A stretch of 64,000 nt of DNA, taken from Paenalcaligenes sp052103955. GTDB lineage: Bacteria; Pseudomonadota; Gammaproteobacteria; Burkholderiales; Burkholderiaceae_B. The notes beneath the pieces are model-generated. The model saw only the letters and a list, made by a program, of their open reading frames with translations, did no database searches and was not told where the DNA came from. The stretch is taken from contig JBQELO010000005.1 of the NCBI GenBank assembly GCA_052103955.1, positions 124,001 to 188,000 of the forward strand, given 5' to 3'. Positions within the stretch are counted from its first letter, which is position 1. Each line of letters begins with the position of its first letter. The translations under genes were made by a program, and so were the position numbers. Positions 49,711 to 58,609 of this stretch are shown here, one piece after another.

Positions 49711-50037
49711 ATGAGTCTGAGCATTACTGGTCGCAACGTAGAAATCACTCCAGCCATCCGCGAATACGTGGAAAGCAAAATTGGCCGCGTCGGCAAACAT
49801 TTCGATAGCGTCATAGGCATTCAGGTCGTTCTTTCAGTTGAGCGCGTACAGCACAAAGCCGAGGTTACCCTGCGTCTAGCGGGCAAAGACCTACATAGCG
49901 AAGCTGCCGAAGAATCCTTGTATGCTGCCATCGACGTATTGGCTGACAAGGTTGAACGGCAAATCATCAAAGCCAAGGACAAAGTAGGTAATCATGCACA
50001 TACGCCGCACAAGCGTATGGAATCCGCCTCACTGTAA
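49711..50037 (+). CDS. hpf: Ribosome hibernation-promoting factor (short form)
   Basis: Binds the 30S subunit in stationary phase and promotes inactive 100S dimers. 108 residues from the ATG at 49711, preceded by AGGAGAG; the reading frame is open far upstream into lptB, but those residues are not family-like. MSLSITGRNVEITPAIREYV and DLHSEAAEESLYAAIDVLADKVERQI are characteristic. It lacks the C-terminal dimerisation domain of long HPF. Next in order are ptsN and hprK. Confidence 0.93.
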   Translation: MSLSITGRNVEITPAIREYVESKIGRVGKHFDSVIGIQVVLSVERVQHKAEVTLRLAGKDLHSEAAEESLYAAIDVLADKVERQIIKAKDKVGNHAHTPHKRMESASL

Positions 50038-50095
50038 CGGCGCTTCTGTCAGAGTTCCTCTATAATCAGTAGGCCTTACACTGCTGTATCTACCT

Positions 50096-50122
50096 AGCCC
50101 CGTTACATGGGGCTTTATTATT
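50096..50122 (+). terminator. Intrinsic terminator after hpf
   Basis: AGCCCC (50096-50101), a 7-base loop and GGGGCT (50109-50114) are followed by TTATTATT. A TATAAT lies 30 bases upstream (50061-50066) without a clear -35 box, so a very short transcript cannot be excluded. Confidence 0.65.
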
Positions 50123-50202
50123 CCCGCAGTTTCGTATTAAATGGCGCTTAACTCCAATTTATGTGACGGTGCTTACCCGCACCAGTCTCTGTACTGTAAA
50201 TC

Positions 50203-50691
50203 ATGAACTTACTGTCGCGAATTCTGCCTCCCTCAAATGTTGTACTGGATCTGGTAGCTACCAGTAAAAAGCGTGCATTTGAACAAGCAGGTTTGTTATT
50301 TGAAAACAACCAAGGCATTGCCCGTACCGTTGTTTTCCAAAGCCTTTTCTCACGTGAGCGCCTAGGCTCAACCGCGCTAGGCCACAACGTTGCTGTTCCG
50401 CATGGCCGTATCAAAGACTTAAAAGAGCCCTTAGCGGCTTTTGTTCGTTTATCTGAACCCGTACGCTTTGATGCCTGCGATGGCCGCACTGCCAGCCTGC
50501 TCTTTATTCTGCTCGTTCCCGAGAACGCAACTCAGGTGCACTTAGACTTGTTGGCCGAAATTGCCCGTCTAATGTCTGACCCAGAACTGCGCCACGCGCT
50601 GAACACAGAAACTGATCCTGCTGTCATCCACCAACTTCTTACTAGCCATGTGGACAAACCAGACCATGTTGACGATACAGGAACTTGTTAG
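50203..50691 (+). CDS. ptsN: PTS IIA-like nitrogen regulatory protein PtsN
   Basis: EIIA-Ntr domain protein that takes phosphate from NPr. 162 residues with the phospho-accepting His67 in HNVAVPHGRI. It opens with MNLLSRILPPSNVVLDL and keeps the RERLGSTALG stretch before the active site. It overlaps hprK by 26 bases. Although first linked to sigma54, its roles include potassium and envelope control; the retained ptsN next to a locus lacking rpoN suggests those other roles dominate here. Confidence 0.93.
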   Translation: MNLLSRILPPSNVVLDLVATSKKRAFEQAGLLFENNQGIARTVVFQSLFSRERLGSTALGHNVAVPHGRIKDLKEPLAAFVRLSEPVRFDACDGRTASLLFILLVPENATQVHLDLLAEIARLMSDPELRHALNTETDPAVIHQLLTSHVDKPDHVDDTGTC

Positions 50692-51601
50692 CGATACCAC
50701 TGAACGTCTGAGTTTCAAATGGCTGGCAGGTGAATTATCTGCTGCCCATATCCTGCTGGATCCCGGCATGGCTGCCGCCGATCTACTCGGGCACTTGAAT
50801 CTGATACACCCCGCGCGTATTCAGGTTTTTGGTCTGGAAGAACTATCGTACTACCATCGGTTTGATGTAAAACGACGCCAGCATCACCTAGAAGAACTTG
50901 CCCAAGGCGGTGTACCCGCCATTATTATTGCCAGCAATGCACAGGCCCCTGAAGACTTGGTGAGTTTTTGCGCCCATCACCACGTTCCTCTACTGGCCTC
51001 ACCCCTAGATGCCGCAGACATTATTGATCTGCTGCGTGTGTACTTAAACAAACGCTTAGCGCCTAGTACCATCTTGCATGGTGTGTTCTTGGATGTTCTA
51101 GGCTTAGGTGTATTAATTACCGGTGAGTCTGGGCTGGGTAAAAGCGAGCTAGCACTAGAGCTTATTTCCCGTGGTCATGGCTTAGTGGCTGATGATGCAG
51201 TAGAGGTTTTCCGCACGGCACCTAGCGTTATCGAAGGGCAGTGCCCCGAATTGCTGCAAAATTTGCTAGAAGTGCGTGGTTTGGGCTTGCTAGACATACG
51301 CACCATCTTCGGCGAGACCTCGGTACGTCGCAAAATGAATTTAAAACTCATTGTGCATTTAATGCGGGCTAATCCTGCAGACTTTGAACGCCTGCCCATG
51401 CAAGACCGTACACAATCTATTCTGGGTGTGGATATCTTGCAAGTCATGCTACAAGTTGCGGCAGGTAGAAACTTAGCGGTATTGGTAGAAGCGGCTGTGC
51501 GAAACACTATCCTGAAAATTCGTGGCATAGACACCATGCGTGATTTTATTGAGCGTCAGGCCCTAGCCATACAGGAAAGCAGTCAACAGCGCGTAGTATA
51601 G
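50666..51601 (+). CDS. hprK: HPr kinase/phosphorylase
   Basis: Phosphorylates and dephosphorylates a serine of HPr. 311 residues from the ATG at 50666 (MLTIQELVSD); an upstream in-frame start at 50648 would add six. His138 (LHGVF) and the P-loop GESGLGKS at 153-160 are intact, followed by the family signature EVRGLGLLDIRTIFG. The pairing of ptsN and hprK in betaproteobacteria points to a regulatory PTS rather than sugar uptake. The start lies inside ptsN. Confidence 0.95.
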   Translation: MLTIQELVSDTTERLSFKWLAGELSAAHILLDPGMAAADLLGHLNLIHPARIQVFGLEELSYYHRFDVKRRQHHLEELAQGGVPAIIIASNAQAPEDLVSFCAHHHVPLLASPLDAADIIDLLRVYLNKRLAPSTILHGVFLDVLGLGVLITGESGLGKSELALELISRGHGLVADDAVEVFRTAPSVIEGQCPELLQNLLEVRGLGLLDIRTIFGETSVRRKMNLKLIVHLMRANPADFERLPMQDRTQSILGVDILQVMLQVAAGRNLAVLVEAAVRNTILKIRGIDTMRDFIERQALAIQESSQQRVV

Positions 51602-51621
51602 AATTGGTATGATAGTTAGAG

Positions 51622-51647
51622 AGCCCGGTGTCATGCCGGCCTTTTTT
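51622..51647 (+). terminator. Intrinsic terminator between hprK and rapZ
   Basis: AGCCCGG pairs with CCGGCCT (one mismatch) around a 7-base loop and is followed by TTTTTT. rapZ starts 26 bases later, so this may act as a partial terminator. Confidence 0.6.
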
Positions 51648-51672
51648 CCCTTCTGTATGTCGCTGATCATCC

Positions 51673-52548
51673 ATGCTGAAAGTTGTACTTATCACCGGAA
51701 TTTCCGGCTCAGGTAAATCCGTTGCCCTACGTTTACTCGAGGACACTGGCTACACGTGCGTCGATAATTTACCCGTTCCTTTTCTACAAGAATTCATCAC
51801 TCGATCCGTAGAAACGCAACTGGACCGCGTTGCTATTGCTATTGACGTGCGTGCTCCAGGCGATTTGAACAACCTGCCCGGTATTCTCACTCAACTGCGC
51901 AATAGCGGTGTCGCACTGCGTGTCATTTTTCTGGATGCCAACGACCATACGCTAAAGCAGCGCTACTCTGAATCGCGCCGCCGTCACCCACTAACTGACC
52001 GTTTGCGCCAAGATAATCAAGCACCTTCTTTGCAAGCATGCATTGATGCCGAACGCCAGATGATGGCTGCCTTGCGCGAACAAGAACATGTTATCGACAC
52101 CAGCGATCTAGCCCCCGGCCAGTTACGCGCTTGGGTACGAGACTTAGTACAGGCTGATCGTGCCCCTGTGGTGCTGACCTTTGAGTCATTTGCGTATAAG
52201 CGTGGCGTACCCGGTGACGCCGACTTAGTGTTTGATGTACGCTGCTTACCAAACCCTCACTATGATGCCGAACTGCGTCACCTAACAGGCCGCGACGAAC
52301 CTGTGGCTCTATGGTTAGACCGTTTCGGTAGCGTACAAAATATGGTGGATGACATTGCCGGTTTTGTAGAGCGCTGGCTGCCACTGTATATGCAAGACAC
52401 GCGTAACTACCTGACGGTGGCCATTGGATGCACCGGCGGGCAGCATAGGTCGGTCTATGTGGTGGAACAATTAGCCCGACGTTTCTCACACCATTCACCC
52501 TTATTAGTACGCCATCGCAATCAACCACCCATCAATCCGGTGCCATGA
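51673..52548 (+). CDS. rapZ: RNase adapter protein RapZ
   Basis: P-loop protein that in E. coli directs RNase E to the small RNA GlmZ. 291 residues with Walker A GISGSGKS at 9-16 and CVDNLPVPFL. The C-terminal domain has GVPGDADLVFDVR and the conserved TVAIGCTGGQHRSVYVVEQLA. The partner small RNA is not in this window, and in betaproteobacteria the target is unknown. It overlaps rlpA by 4 bases. Confidence 0.95.
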   Translation: MLKVVLITGISGSGKSVALRLLEDTGYTCVDNLPVPFLQEFITRSVETQLDRVAIAIDVRAPGDLNNLPGILTQLRNSGVALRVIFLDANDHTLKQRYSESRRRHPLTDRLRQDNQAPSLQACIDAERQMMAALREQEHVIDTSDLAPGQLRAWVRDLVQADRAPVVLTFESFAYKRGVPGDADLVFDVRCLPNPHYDAELRHLTGRDEPVALWLDRFGSVQNMVDDIAGFVERWLPLYMQDTRNYLTVAIGCTGGQHRSVYVVEQLARRFSHHSPLLVRHRNQPPINPVP

Positions 52549-53456
52549 TACGTAGCAAACTCTTTTTCGTTCTTTTACTTAGTGTCATCCTTGCAGGGTG
52601 TGGTACCTCAGTCAAACGAGGTGGTGGTTATTACCAAGACGACGGCCCCGACGTTAACCCACCCAAAAACCTACAAGCTATTCCCAACGCCGAACCCCGC
52701 ATTGAGCGATACGCACCCGCCAATATGCGCCCCTATACAGTGTTGGGTAAACAATATGTACCCTTAACAGACGGCCAGCCCTTCAGACAAACAGGCACCG
52801 CATCCTGGTACGGTAAAAAATTCCACGGACGGAAAACAGCAAACGGCGAAATTTACGATATGTACGCCATGACCGCTGCCCACCCTACGCTGCCTCTGCC
52901 CAGTTATGCCAAAGTGACACGCCCCCAAACAGGGCAAAGCATTATTGTGCGCATCAACGATAGGGGGCCCTTTCATGGCGGACGTATTATTGACCTATCC
53001 TACGTAGCTGCCACCAAACTTGGCCTGATAGGGCCCGGTAGTGGTGCGGTAATCGTAGAGGCCATTACCCACGACGAGATACGTTCGGGTTCGTATGCGC
53101 AAGCCAGCCCTACTCCCGTTACGGTACAAAGCCCAACTACGCTACAGCCCGTTGAAAACAGCTATCAGTCTGGCAGCTCTGGCGGCACACTAACTACCAT
53201 CAGCAACAGCAGTAGTGGTATTCCACAAGTGTATTTGCAGTTTGGTGCCTTTTCAGCACAACAAAGTGCCAGGTCGTTAGTGGATCACCTAAACCAAAAA
53301 ATCAGTAGCGTAGAGTTTCGCGAGGCCCATGTCGCCACTACTAATGATTTGTACCGTGTACAAATAGGCCCCTATGACAGTCGCAGTGAAGCGCTGGAAG
53401 CCGGCCGTCGCATAGAGCAAGAAACCGGCATTGTGTCCAGCTTGGCAATACGTTAG
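52545..53456 (+). CDS. rlpA: Septal ring lytic transglycosylase RlpA (lipoprotein)
   Basis: Outer-membrane lipoprotein that cuts naked glycan strands at the septum. 303 residues: signal peptide with lipobox LAGC (Cys19), a double-psi beta-barrel domain at about 80-170 (GTASWYGKKFHGRKTANGE, VRINDRGPFHGGRIIDLS, with the catalytic-type Asp and His in these blocks), a Ser/Gly/Thr-rich linker, and a C-terminal SPOR domain (about 225-303, VYLQFGAFSAQQSARSLV) that targets division sites. It is coupled to rapZ and convergent with rsmI, sharing 4 bases at the 3' ends. Confidence 0.93.
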   Translation: MIRSKLFFVLLLSVILAGCGTSVKRGGGYYQDDGPDVNPPKNLQAIPNAEPRIERYAPANMRPYTVLGKQYVPLTDGQPFRQTGTASWYGKKFHGRKTANGEIYDMYAMTAAHPTLPLPSYAKVTRPQTGQSIIVRINDRGPFHGGRIIDLSYVAATKLGLIGPGSGAVIVEAITHDEIRSGSYAQASPTPVTVQSPTTLQPVENSYQSGSSGGTLTTISNSSSGIPQVYLQFGAFSAQQSARSLVDHLNQKISSVEFREAHVATTNDLYRVQIGPYDSRSEALEAGRRIEQETGIVSSLAIR

Positions 53457-54394
53457 TGGCTAGGCTCTTTTAACTGCAACGCACACTCATACAAGGCGTC
53501 TCGTTTATACGAGCTAGCTTGGCCTGCTAGCTTCACTACATCTTTCACTGATAACTGTGTTAGCAGCACACGCATCCATTGCTGAGTCACCTCGTCAATG
53601 TCTGTCTCTATCTGCGCTTCCGCTTGTGCAGTAGCATGTACCACCAAGACAAACTCGCCTTGTTCGTGGTGACTATCTGAATCTAACCACGCCTCTACCT
53701 CGCCCAAAACCAAGGTATGCACTTGCTCAAAACGCTTGGTAAGTTCACGCGCCACGCTTACCTGTTTCTCTGGCCCATATACTTCCAGCATATCCAGCAA
53801 CGTAGCACGTAGACGATGGGGCCCTTCAAACATCAACACAGGGCCATCAAAGCGTTCCCACTGCTGTAACCACTTACGTCTCGCCATGGATTTAGATGGC
53901 ACAAACCCAGCAAACGCAAACGCGGGGTTTTCGTCCGTGGTCACACCGGTAGCCATAAGCGCGGTAATCACCGCTGAAGGCCCTGGCAAGGGTAATACCC
54001 TGAAACCCGCCTCACGCACCTTACGCACAATACGCGAACCCGGATCGCTTACCGCAGGAGCTCCAGCGTCAGACACCAATGCCACACGTTGCCCCGCTTC
54101 TAGCTTAGCCACAATCTGCTGTGCAGCCTGTTCTTCGTTATGACGGTGCGCAGCCATTAAAGGTGTATCTACACCCCATGCCTGCAGTAGTGGACGCGTA
54201 GAACGAGTATCTTCGGCAGCAATCACATCACAACGTCGTAATGCCTGCCAAGCACGCAAGCTCATGTCGGTTAAGTTACCTATAGGGGTAGCCACCACGT
54301 ACAGGCAAGCCTGCGGCCATGACTGCTCTTCTGTCCGTTGCAACAGACTCTGAACTGTCACACCCATGCCCTGCTCTACCTTGTTCTCATCCAT
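53453..54394 (-). CDS. rsmI: 16S rRNA 2'-O-ribose C1402 methyltransferase
   Basis: Methylates C1402 of 16S rRNA with SAM. 313 residues of the tetrapyrrole-methylase fold: LYVVATPIGNLTDMSLRA near residue 31, AAEDTRSTRPLLQAW, LVSDAGAPAVSDPGSRIV and the PLPGPSAVITALMATG loop. A long N-terminal stretch (about 28 residues) precedes the conserved core. Divergent from yraN, as in other proteobacteria. Confidence 0.95.
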   Translation of the reverse strand: MDENKVEQGMGVTVQSLLQRTEEQSWPQACLYVVATPIGNLTDMSLRAWQALRRCDVIAAEDTRSTRPLLQAWGVDTPLMAAHRHNEEQAAQQIVAKLEAGQRVALVSDAGAPAVSDPGSRIVRKVREAGFRVLPLPGPSAVITALMATGVTTDENPAFAFAGFVPSKSMARRKWLQQWERFDGPVLMFEGPHRLRATLLDMLEVYGPEKQVSVARELTKRFEQVHTLVLGEVEAWLDSDSHHEQGEFVLVVHATAQAEAQIETDIDEVTQQWMRVLLTQLSVKDVVKLAGQASSYKRDALYECALQLKEPSH

Positions 54395-54428
54395 ACTAGG
54401 CTCTCACCCTTTTACATTATTGATCACC

Positions 54429-54887
54429 ATGAGCCAGCCTCTTTCGCCTGCCGCTCTGGCACGTCTTGCCCAACGTCGCCTGCTTAAGCGACGTGCTCGT
54501 GTGGCTACTCAAACACCCCCACCAACCCTCTCGCCTACTCAGCGTCTAGGTAGATACTATGAACAGCAAGCGGCACGCTTTCTGCAAGCACATAGCCTGC
54601 AGATCTTGGCCCACAATCAGCACACACCATTTGGCGAGATAGACCTCATCGCCAAGGATCAGCACACCTTAATCTTCGTCGAGGTACGTTACCGTCAACA
54701 CACGCACTTTGACGGTGCATTCGCCAGTGTAAACCGAAGCAAGCAACAACGTATCCGCCTATCGGCCAGCTTTTTGCTTTCCCATCTATGTAGCCAGTAT
54801 TTTGATGGCAAACTGCCCTCATGCCGTTTTGATGTCATTGCCTTTCAAGGCGCTAAACCGCACTGGATTCGCCATGCCTTTACATAA
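54429..54887 (+). CDS. yraN: YraN family (UPF0102) endonuclease-like protein
   Basis: 152 residues from the ATG at 54429; an open frame upstream to 54366 overlaps rsmI and is not family-like. The PD-(D/E)XK-type core is visible as GEIDLIAKD followed by TLIFVEVRYR, with basic residues after it (VNRSKQQRIRLSA). A basic, Pro-rich N-terminal extension of about 40 residues precedes the domain. Biochemical function is unknown. Located in the conserved rsmI-yraN-diaA-dolP neighbourhood. Confidence 0.9.
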   Translation: MSQPLSPAALARLAQRRLLKRRARVATQTPPPTLSPTQRLGRYYEQQAARFLQAHSLQILAHNQHTPFGEIDLIAKDQHTLIFVEVRYRQHTHFDGAFASVNRSKQQRIRLSASFLLSHLCSQYFDGKLPSCRFDVIAFQGAKPHWIRHAFT

Positions 54888-55041
54888 GGTTGCGATTTTT
54901 TGCACTTTCACGCTATAACCAGTGGAAACCGCCCCCACTCTATACGTGGGCATCCCCCATTATGCAGACAGAAGTGTCATAATCGTGGGAACCAGTGCTA
55001 CGGCATTCACCTCAATTCTTGATCATGCGATAATCAACATC

Positions 55042-55635
55042 ATGGATCTGATCGCTAAAATGACCCAGCACTTCGACGATTCCGCCGAAGCGCTTTACCT
55101 CAGTGCCCAGGAGCTCACCGAGCCACTGGCTGCCTCTGTAGAACTTTTATTTGCCACGCTTACCAATAACGGCAAAGCGCTTGCCTGCGGCAACGGTGGC
55201 TCGGCGGCTGACGCCCAGCACTTTATTGCTGAATTGGTAGGCCGTTTTGAACGTGACCGCTTGCCCTTAGCTGGTATTGCCCTCAACACCGATACGTCCA
55301 TCCTTACGGCGGTGGGTAACGATTACGGTTTTGACGCTGTCTTCGAGCGCCAAGTGGCTGCTTTAGGGCAAACTGGCGATATCCTGATTGCTATCTCTAC
55401 CAGCGGCAACTCAGAAAACGTTATGCGCGCCATTCAAGTCGCCCATGAACGTGATCTGGTCGTGATTGCCCTTACCGGTAAAGGTGGTGGCAAAATCGGT
55501 AAGATGTTGCGTGACACCGATATTCACCTGTGTGTTCCTCATGAACGCACCATGCGTATACAAGAAGTGCACATGCTCATGCTACATGCCATGTGTGACG
55601 GTATTGATGCGCTCCTACTCGGAGATGTTGAATAA
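55042..55635 (+). CDS. diaA: SIS-domain protein DiaA (GmhA-like)
   Basis: 197 residues from the ATG at 55042 (MDLIAKMTQHFDDSAE); the frame is open to 54922 but the extra 40 residues are unlike the family. SIS motifs are LACGNGGSAADAQHFIAELVGRFE and ISTSGNSENVMRAIQVA. DiaA (a DnaA-binding initiation factor) and GmhA (phosphoheptose isomerase) are close homologues; the position between yraN and dolP is that of E. coli diaA, so I prefer DiaA, but GmhA-like activity cannot be excluded. The stop overlaps the dolP start by one base. Confidence 0.88.
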   Translation: MDLIAKMTQHFDDSAEALYLSAQELTEPLAASVELLFATLTNNGKALACGNGGSAADAQHFIAELVGRFERDRLPLAGIALNTDTSILTAVGNDYGFDAVFERQVAALGQTGDILIAISTSGNSENVMRAIQVAHERDLVVIALTGKGGGKIGKMLRDTDIHLCVPHERTMRIQEVHMLMLHAMCDGIDALLLGDVE

Positions 55636-56351
55636 TGCTTTTTTCTGTTCGTACTACCCGCCTCTCTCTTATCGCTCTAGGTTTAGCTGGCAGCATTGCG
55701 CTTAGTGGCTGTGCTGCTATTGCCGTAGGTGGCGTTGCCGCTACAACAGCTACTGTCGCAACCGACAGACGCACAGCAGGGGAACAGGTTGATGACCAGA
55801 CCATCGAAATGAAAGCGGGCGCAGAAGCCCGTAAACTGGTTGGCGAACAGGATGCACGCATCAACACCAACTCCTATGCTGGCCACCTGCTGTTAGTAGG
55901 TGATGTGCCTACCGAAGAACTGCGCCAGCAAGTAGAAAGCAACGTTACCAAAATCCCTAAAGTACGCAAGGTGTATAACCACCTACGCGTGGGGGATGTC
56001 ACGTCATTAAGCGTACGCTCTAACGACAGTTGGCTCACCACCAAAGTACGTACAGCATTAATTAACACCAAAGAAGTCCCTAGCCGCACCATCAGCGTTA
56101 CTACAGAGCGCGGTGTGGTGTATTTGCAGGGTAAGGTCACCACCACTGAAGGTGAACGCGCGGCCTTGGCTGCTGCGGGTGTGGAAGGCGTAAACAAGGT
56201 AGTAAAACTGTTTGAGTACGTAAGTCCTGCCAGCGTACAGCAAGAGCAGAACCAAACCAGCTCAGCCGTGTCTAACACCGGGAATAACACCTCCCCTCCA
56301 CCAGCCTCATCTTCTTTAGATAATGGCCCTGAAGCGATACCGGTTCAATGA
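55635..56351 (+). CDS. dolP: Outer-membrane lipoprotein with two BON domains (DolP/YraP)
   Basis: 238 residues. A signal peptide with lipobox LSGC gives the lipidated Cys26. Two BON domains follow, at about 48-115 and 126-195 (WLTTKVRTALINTKEV, VYLQGKVTTTEGERAALAA), then a disordered Ser/Pro-rich tail longer than in E. coli DolP. DolP binds anionic phospholipid at division sites and supports outer-membrane integrity in E. coli. It overlaps diaA by one base and the next lipoprotein gene by four. Confidence 0.92.
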   Translation: MLFSVRTTRLSLIALGLAGSIALSGCAAIAVGGVAATTATVATDRRTAGEQVDDQTIEMKAGAEARKLVGEQDARINTNSYAGHLLLVGDVPTEELRQQVESNVTKIPKVRKVYNHLRVGDVTSLSVRSNDSWLTTKVRTALINTKEVPSRTISVTTERGVVYLQGKVTTTEGERAALAAAGVEGVNKVVKLFEYVSPASVQQEQNQTSSAVSNTGNNTSPPPASSSLDNGPEAIPVQ

Positions 56352-56857
56352 GCAAGCTGTTTTCATTACTCTCTAAATTCATGCTAATTGGTGCACTGGG
56401 TTTTCTGGCTGCCTGCGGCGACGCAGAGTCAGATTCCAGCACCAAAGCACCTGATGTCACGTTTCATAGCCTAGAAGGCGAAGACATCAGCATGGCGTCA
56501 TTGCAAGGCAAAGTAGTACTGGTGAAGTTTTGGGCAACGGACTGCACAACCTGTGTAGCGCAAATGCCCGACACCAGCCAATACGCCCGTGACTACGCCG
56601 ATAAAGGATTTGAGGTTATTGGCGTAGCCATGAAGCACGACCCTGAAGAGTACGTGCGCAACTTCACCAGTTCGCGCCAACTACCCTTCACCGTCGCCCG
56701 TGATGCCGATGGCAGCATTGCGAAGGCCTTTGGCGATGTACGACTCACGCCTACAGCCTTCCTCATTGATAAGCAAGGGAACATACTGCGCCGTTATGTG
56801 GGAAATTACGACAAGCAAACCTTCATCAATACCCTTGAAAAAGCACTTGCCAGTTAA
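56348..56857 (+). CDS. TlpA-like thioredoxin-fold lipoprotein
   Basis: 169 residues. Signal peptide with lipobox LAAC and lipidated Cys23, then a TlpA/ResA-type thioredoxin domain with the redox pair Cys66-Thr-Thr-Cys69 (WATDCTTCVAQMP) and the cis-Pro loop RLTPTAFLIDKQG. It should act as a membrane-tethered periplasmic thiol reductase, perhaps for cytochrome c maturation or repair; the partner is unknown. Coupled to dolP by a 4-base overlap. Confidence 0.9.
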   Translation: MSKLFSLLSKFMLIGALGFLAACGDAESDSSTKAPDVTFHSLEGEDISMASLQGKVVLVKFWATDCTTCVAQMPDTSQYARDYADKGFEVIGVAMKHDPEEYVRNFTSSRQLPFTVARDADGSIAKAFGDVRLTPTAFLIDKQGNILRRYVGNYDKQTFINTLEKALAS

Positions 56858-56893
56858 AATTTTCGTCATTTGGTAGTACAGTATTCATTCAGA

Positions 56894-56922
56894 CCCCGGG
56901 AAGCGTTTAGCGCCCGGGTTTT
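56894..56922 (+). terminator. Terminator after the thioredoxin lipoprotein
   Basis: CCCGGG (56895-56900) and CCCGGG (56913-56918) form a GC-only stem around a 12-base loop, followed by TTTTC. It ends the yraN-dolP unit just before argB. Confidence 0.7.
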
Positions 56923-56949
56923 CTTTCATCTTTGCATGTGAACACCGAG

Positions 56950-57849
56950 ATGACCACTTCCAGCGAATCACCCAGCTCTTCCCCCACCATTAAAGCGGAA
57001 GTTCTTTCCGAGGCCCTGCCCTACATCCGTCGTTTTCACGGTAAAACGGTAGTGATTAAATACGGCGGCAACGCCATGACGGAAGAATCCTTGCAGCGCA
57101 GTTTTGCCCACGACGTGGTGCTACTGAAACTGGTGGGCTTAAATCCCATTGTGATCCATGGTGGTGGACCACAAATTAACGATGCGCTGAAACGCGTAGG
57201 CAAAGAAGGTACCTTTATTCAAGGTATGCGCGTCACCGATGCCGAGACCATGGAAGTGGTGGAGTGGGTGCTGGGCGGCCAGGTACAACAAGACATCGTC
57301 ATGATGATCAACGAAGCCGGTGGTAAAGCAGTAGGCTTAACAGGTAAAGATGGTTGTTTAATTCAGGTAAAGAAAAAATACCTGCCCGATGCTAACGACC
57401 CCGAGAATATGATTGATATCGGCTTTGTGGGCGATATCACACGCATCGAACCTGCTGTGGTTAAAGCCTTGCAAGACGATCAGTTCATTCCTGTGATCTC
57501 GTCTATTGGCTACGGTGAAGATGGCCGTGCTTACAACATCAACGCTGACGTTGTAGCAGGGAAAATGGCAGAAGTGCTGGGTGCTGAAAAACTGATTATG
57601 CTGACCAATACCCCCGGCGTACTGAACAAAAACGGTGATTTACTGCGTCGTCTGTCCGCGCAAACCATCGATGAACTGTTCCAAGATGGCACCATTTCTG
57701 GTGGCATGCTGCCAAAAATTTCCTCGGCACTGGATGCTGCCCGCAATGGCGTGAACTCTGTGCACGTGATTGATGGCCGTGTACCACACTGCTTGCTGTT
57801 GGAAATTCTGACCGATCGTGGTGTGGGCACCATGATTAGCGCACACTAA
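56950..57849 (+). CDS. argB: Acetylglutamate kinase
   Basis: Phosphorylates N-acetylglutamate in arginine synthesis. 299 residues from the ATG at 56950, equal to the usual betaproteobacterial length; TTG (56932) and GTG (56938) offer longer starts. Landmarks are TVVIKYGGNAMTEE, IVIHGGGPQINDALKR, and NINADVVAGKMAEVLGAEKLIMLTN, plus the C-terminal GGMLPKISSALDAARNGV. The extended form with FIQGMRVTD is of the arginine-sensitive hexameric kind. Its stop overlaps the HAD gene start. Confidence 0.95.
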   Translation: MTTSSESPSSSPTIKAEVLSEALPYIRRFHGKTVVIKYGGNAMTEESLQRSFAHDVVLLKLVGLNPIVIHGGGPQINDALKRVGKEGTFIQGMRVTDAETMEVVEWVLGGQVQQDIVMMINEAGGKAVGLTGKDGCLIQVKKKYLPDANDPENMIDIGFVGDITRIEPAVVKALQDDQFIPVISSIGYGEDGRAYNINADVVAGKMAEVLGAEKLIMLTNTPGVLNKNGDLLRRLSAQTIDELFQDGTISGGMLPKISSALDAARNGVNSVHVIDGRVPHCLLLEILTDRGVGTMISAH

Positions 57850-58607
57850 TGCAGTCTGCGCCCCAACGCCCGCTGCGCACACGCAGTGGGCGGCATTACC
57901 CTCAAACTGCTACAGCACAAACTGTCTGGCTTTTCGACCTAGACAACACGTTGCACAACGCCTCGCAAGGCATATTCCAAGCCATTGACCGCAGCATGAC
58001 TGAAGCCGTGGCCGAATTCGTGCAGGTAGACATGCACGAAGCCAATGCGCTGCGTCAAAAATACTGGAAACGTTACGGCGCCACCATGATAGGCCTGCAT
58101 AGGCACCATGGCGTGGATGCTCACGAGTTCCTACACCGCAGCCATAACTTCGAGCTACAACCGTTACTGTGTGCTGAAGACGATATCATCCATCAGTTGA
58201 ATCGTTTGCCCGGTAGAAAAATCGTGCTGACCAATGCGCCTGAGCATTACGCTAGACAAGTGCTACAACTGGTAGGCATGCATTCGGTATTTGAAGAGAT
58301 TTGGGCTATCGAGCACATGCAGCTACAAGGCCGCTTTAGACCCAAGCCATCGTTAGCCTTAATGCAGCAACTTCAGGCACGCTTTGCTCTACCTGCTGAA
58401 CACTTTGTGTTGGTAGAAGACACCCTGCGTAACCTGAAAAGCGCTAAGCAGTTGGGGATGCAAACCGTACACATATTCAACCCCGGTACTCCGCATTCAG
58501 CCATGCACCGAGGTAGAAATAGTTATGTGGATTTACGCATTCACAGCATCAGGGATTTGGCACAACGCCATCGCCGCCTAAAACTGGTGGAATACAGCAA
58601 CCGCTAA
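57849..58607 (+). CDS. HAD-type pyrimidine 5'-nucleotidase
   Basis: 252 residues of the SDT1/PHM8-like HAD subfamily. Catalytic Asp30 and Asp32 lie in WLFDLDNTLHNASQGIF; ALRQKYWKRYGATMIGL is a strong subfamily mark; IVLTNAPEHYARQVL and VEDTLRNLKSAKQLGM complete the motifs. Likely dephosphorylates UMP and related nucleotides. It overlaps argB by one base (TAATG). In related genomes slmA often follows; here the next gene is moeB on the other strand. Confidence 0.9.
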   Translation: MQSAPQRPLRTRSGRHYPQTATAQTVWLFDLDNTLHNASQGIFQAIDRSMTEAVAEFVQVDMHEANALRQKYWKRYGATMIGLHRHHGVDAHEFLHRSHNFELQPLLCAEDDIIHQLNRLPGRKIVLTNAPEHYARQVLQLVGMHSVFEEIWAIEHMQLQGRFRPKPSLALMQQLQARFALPAEHFVLVEDTLRNLKSAKQLGMQTVHIFNPGTPHSAMHRGRNSYVDLRIHSIRDLAQRHRRLKLVEYSNR

Positions 58608-58609
58608 GG

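Noticed and set aside
50061..50122. Tiny separate RNA between TATAAT and the terminator after hpf
   Set aside because: No acceptable -35 box 16-18 bases upstream; simplest reading is the 3' end of the hpf transcript.
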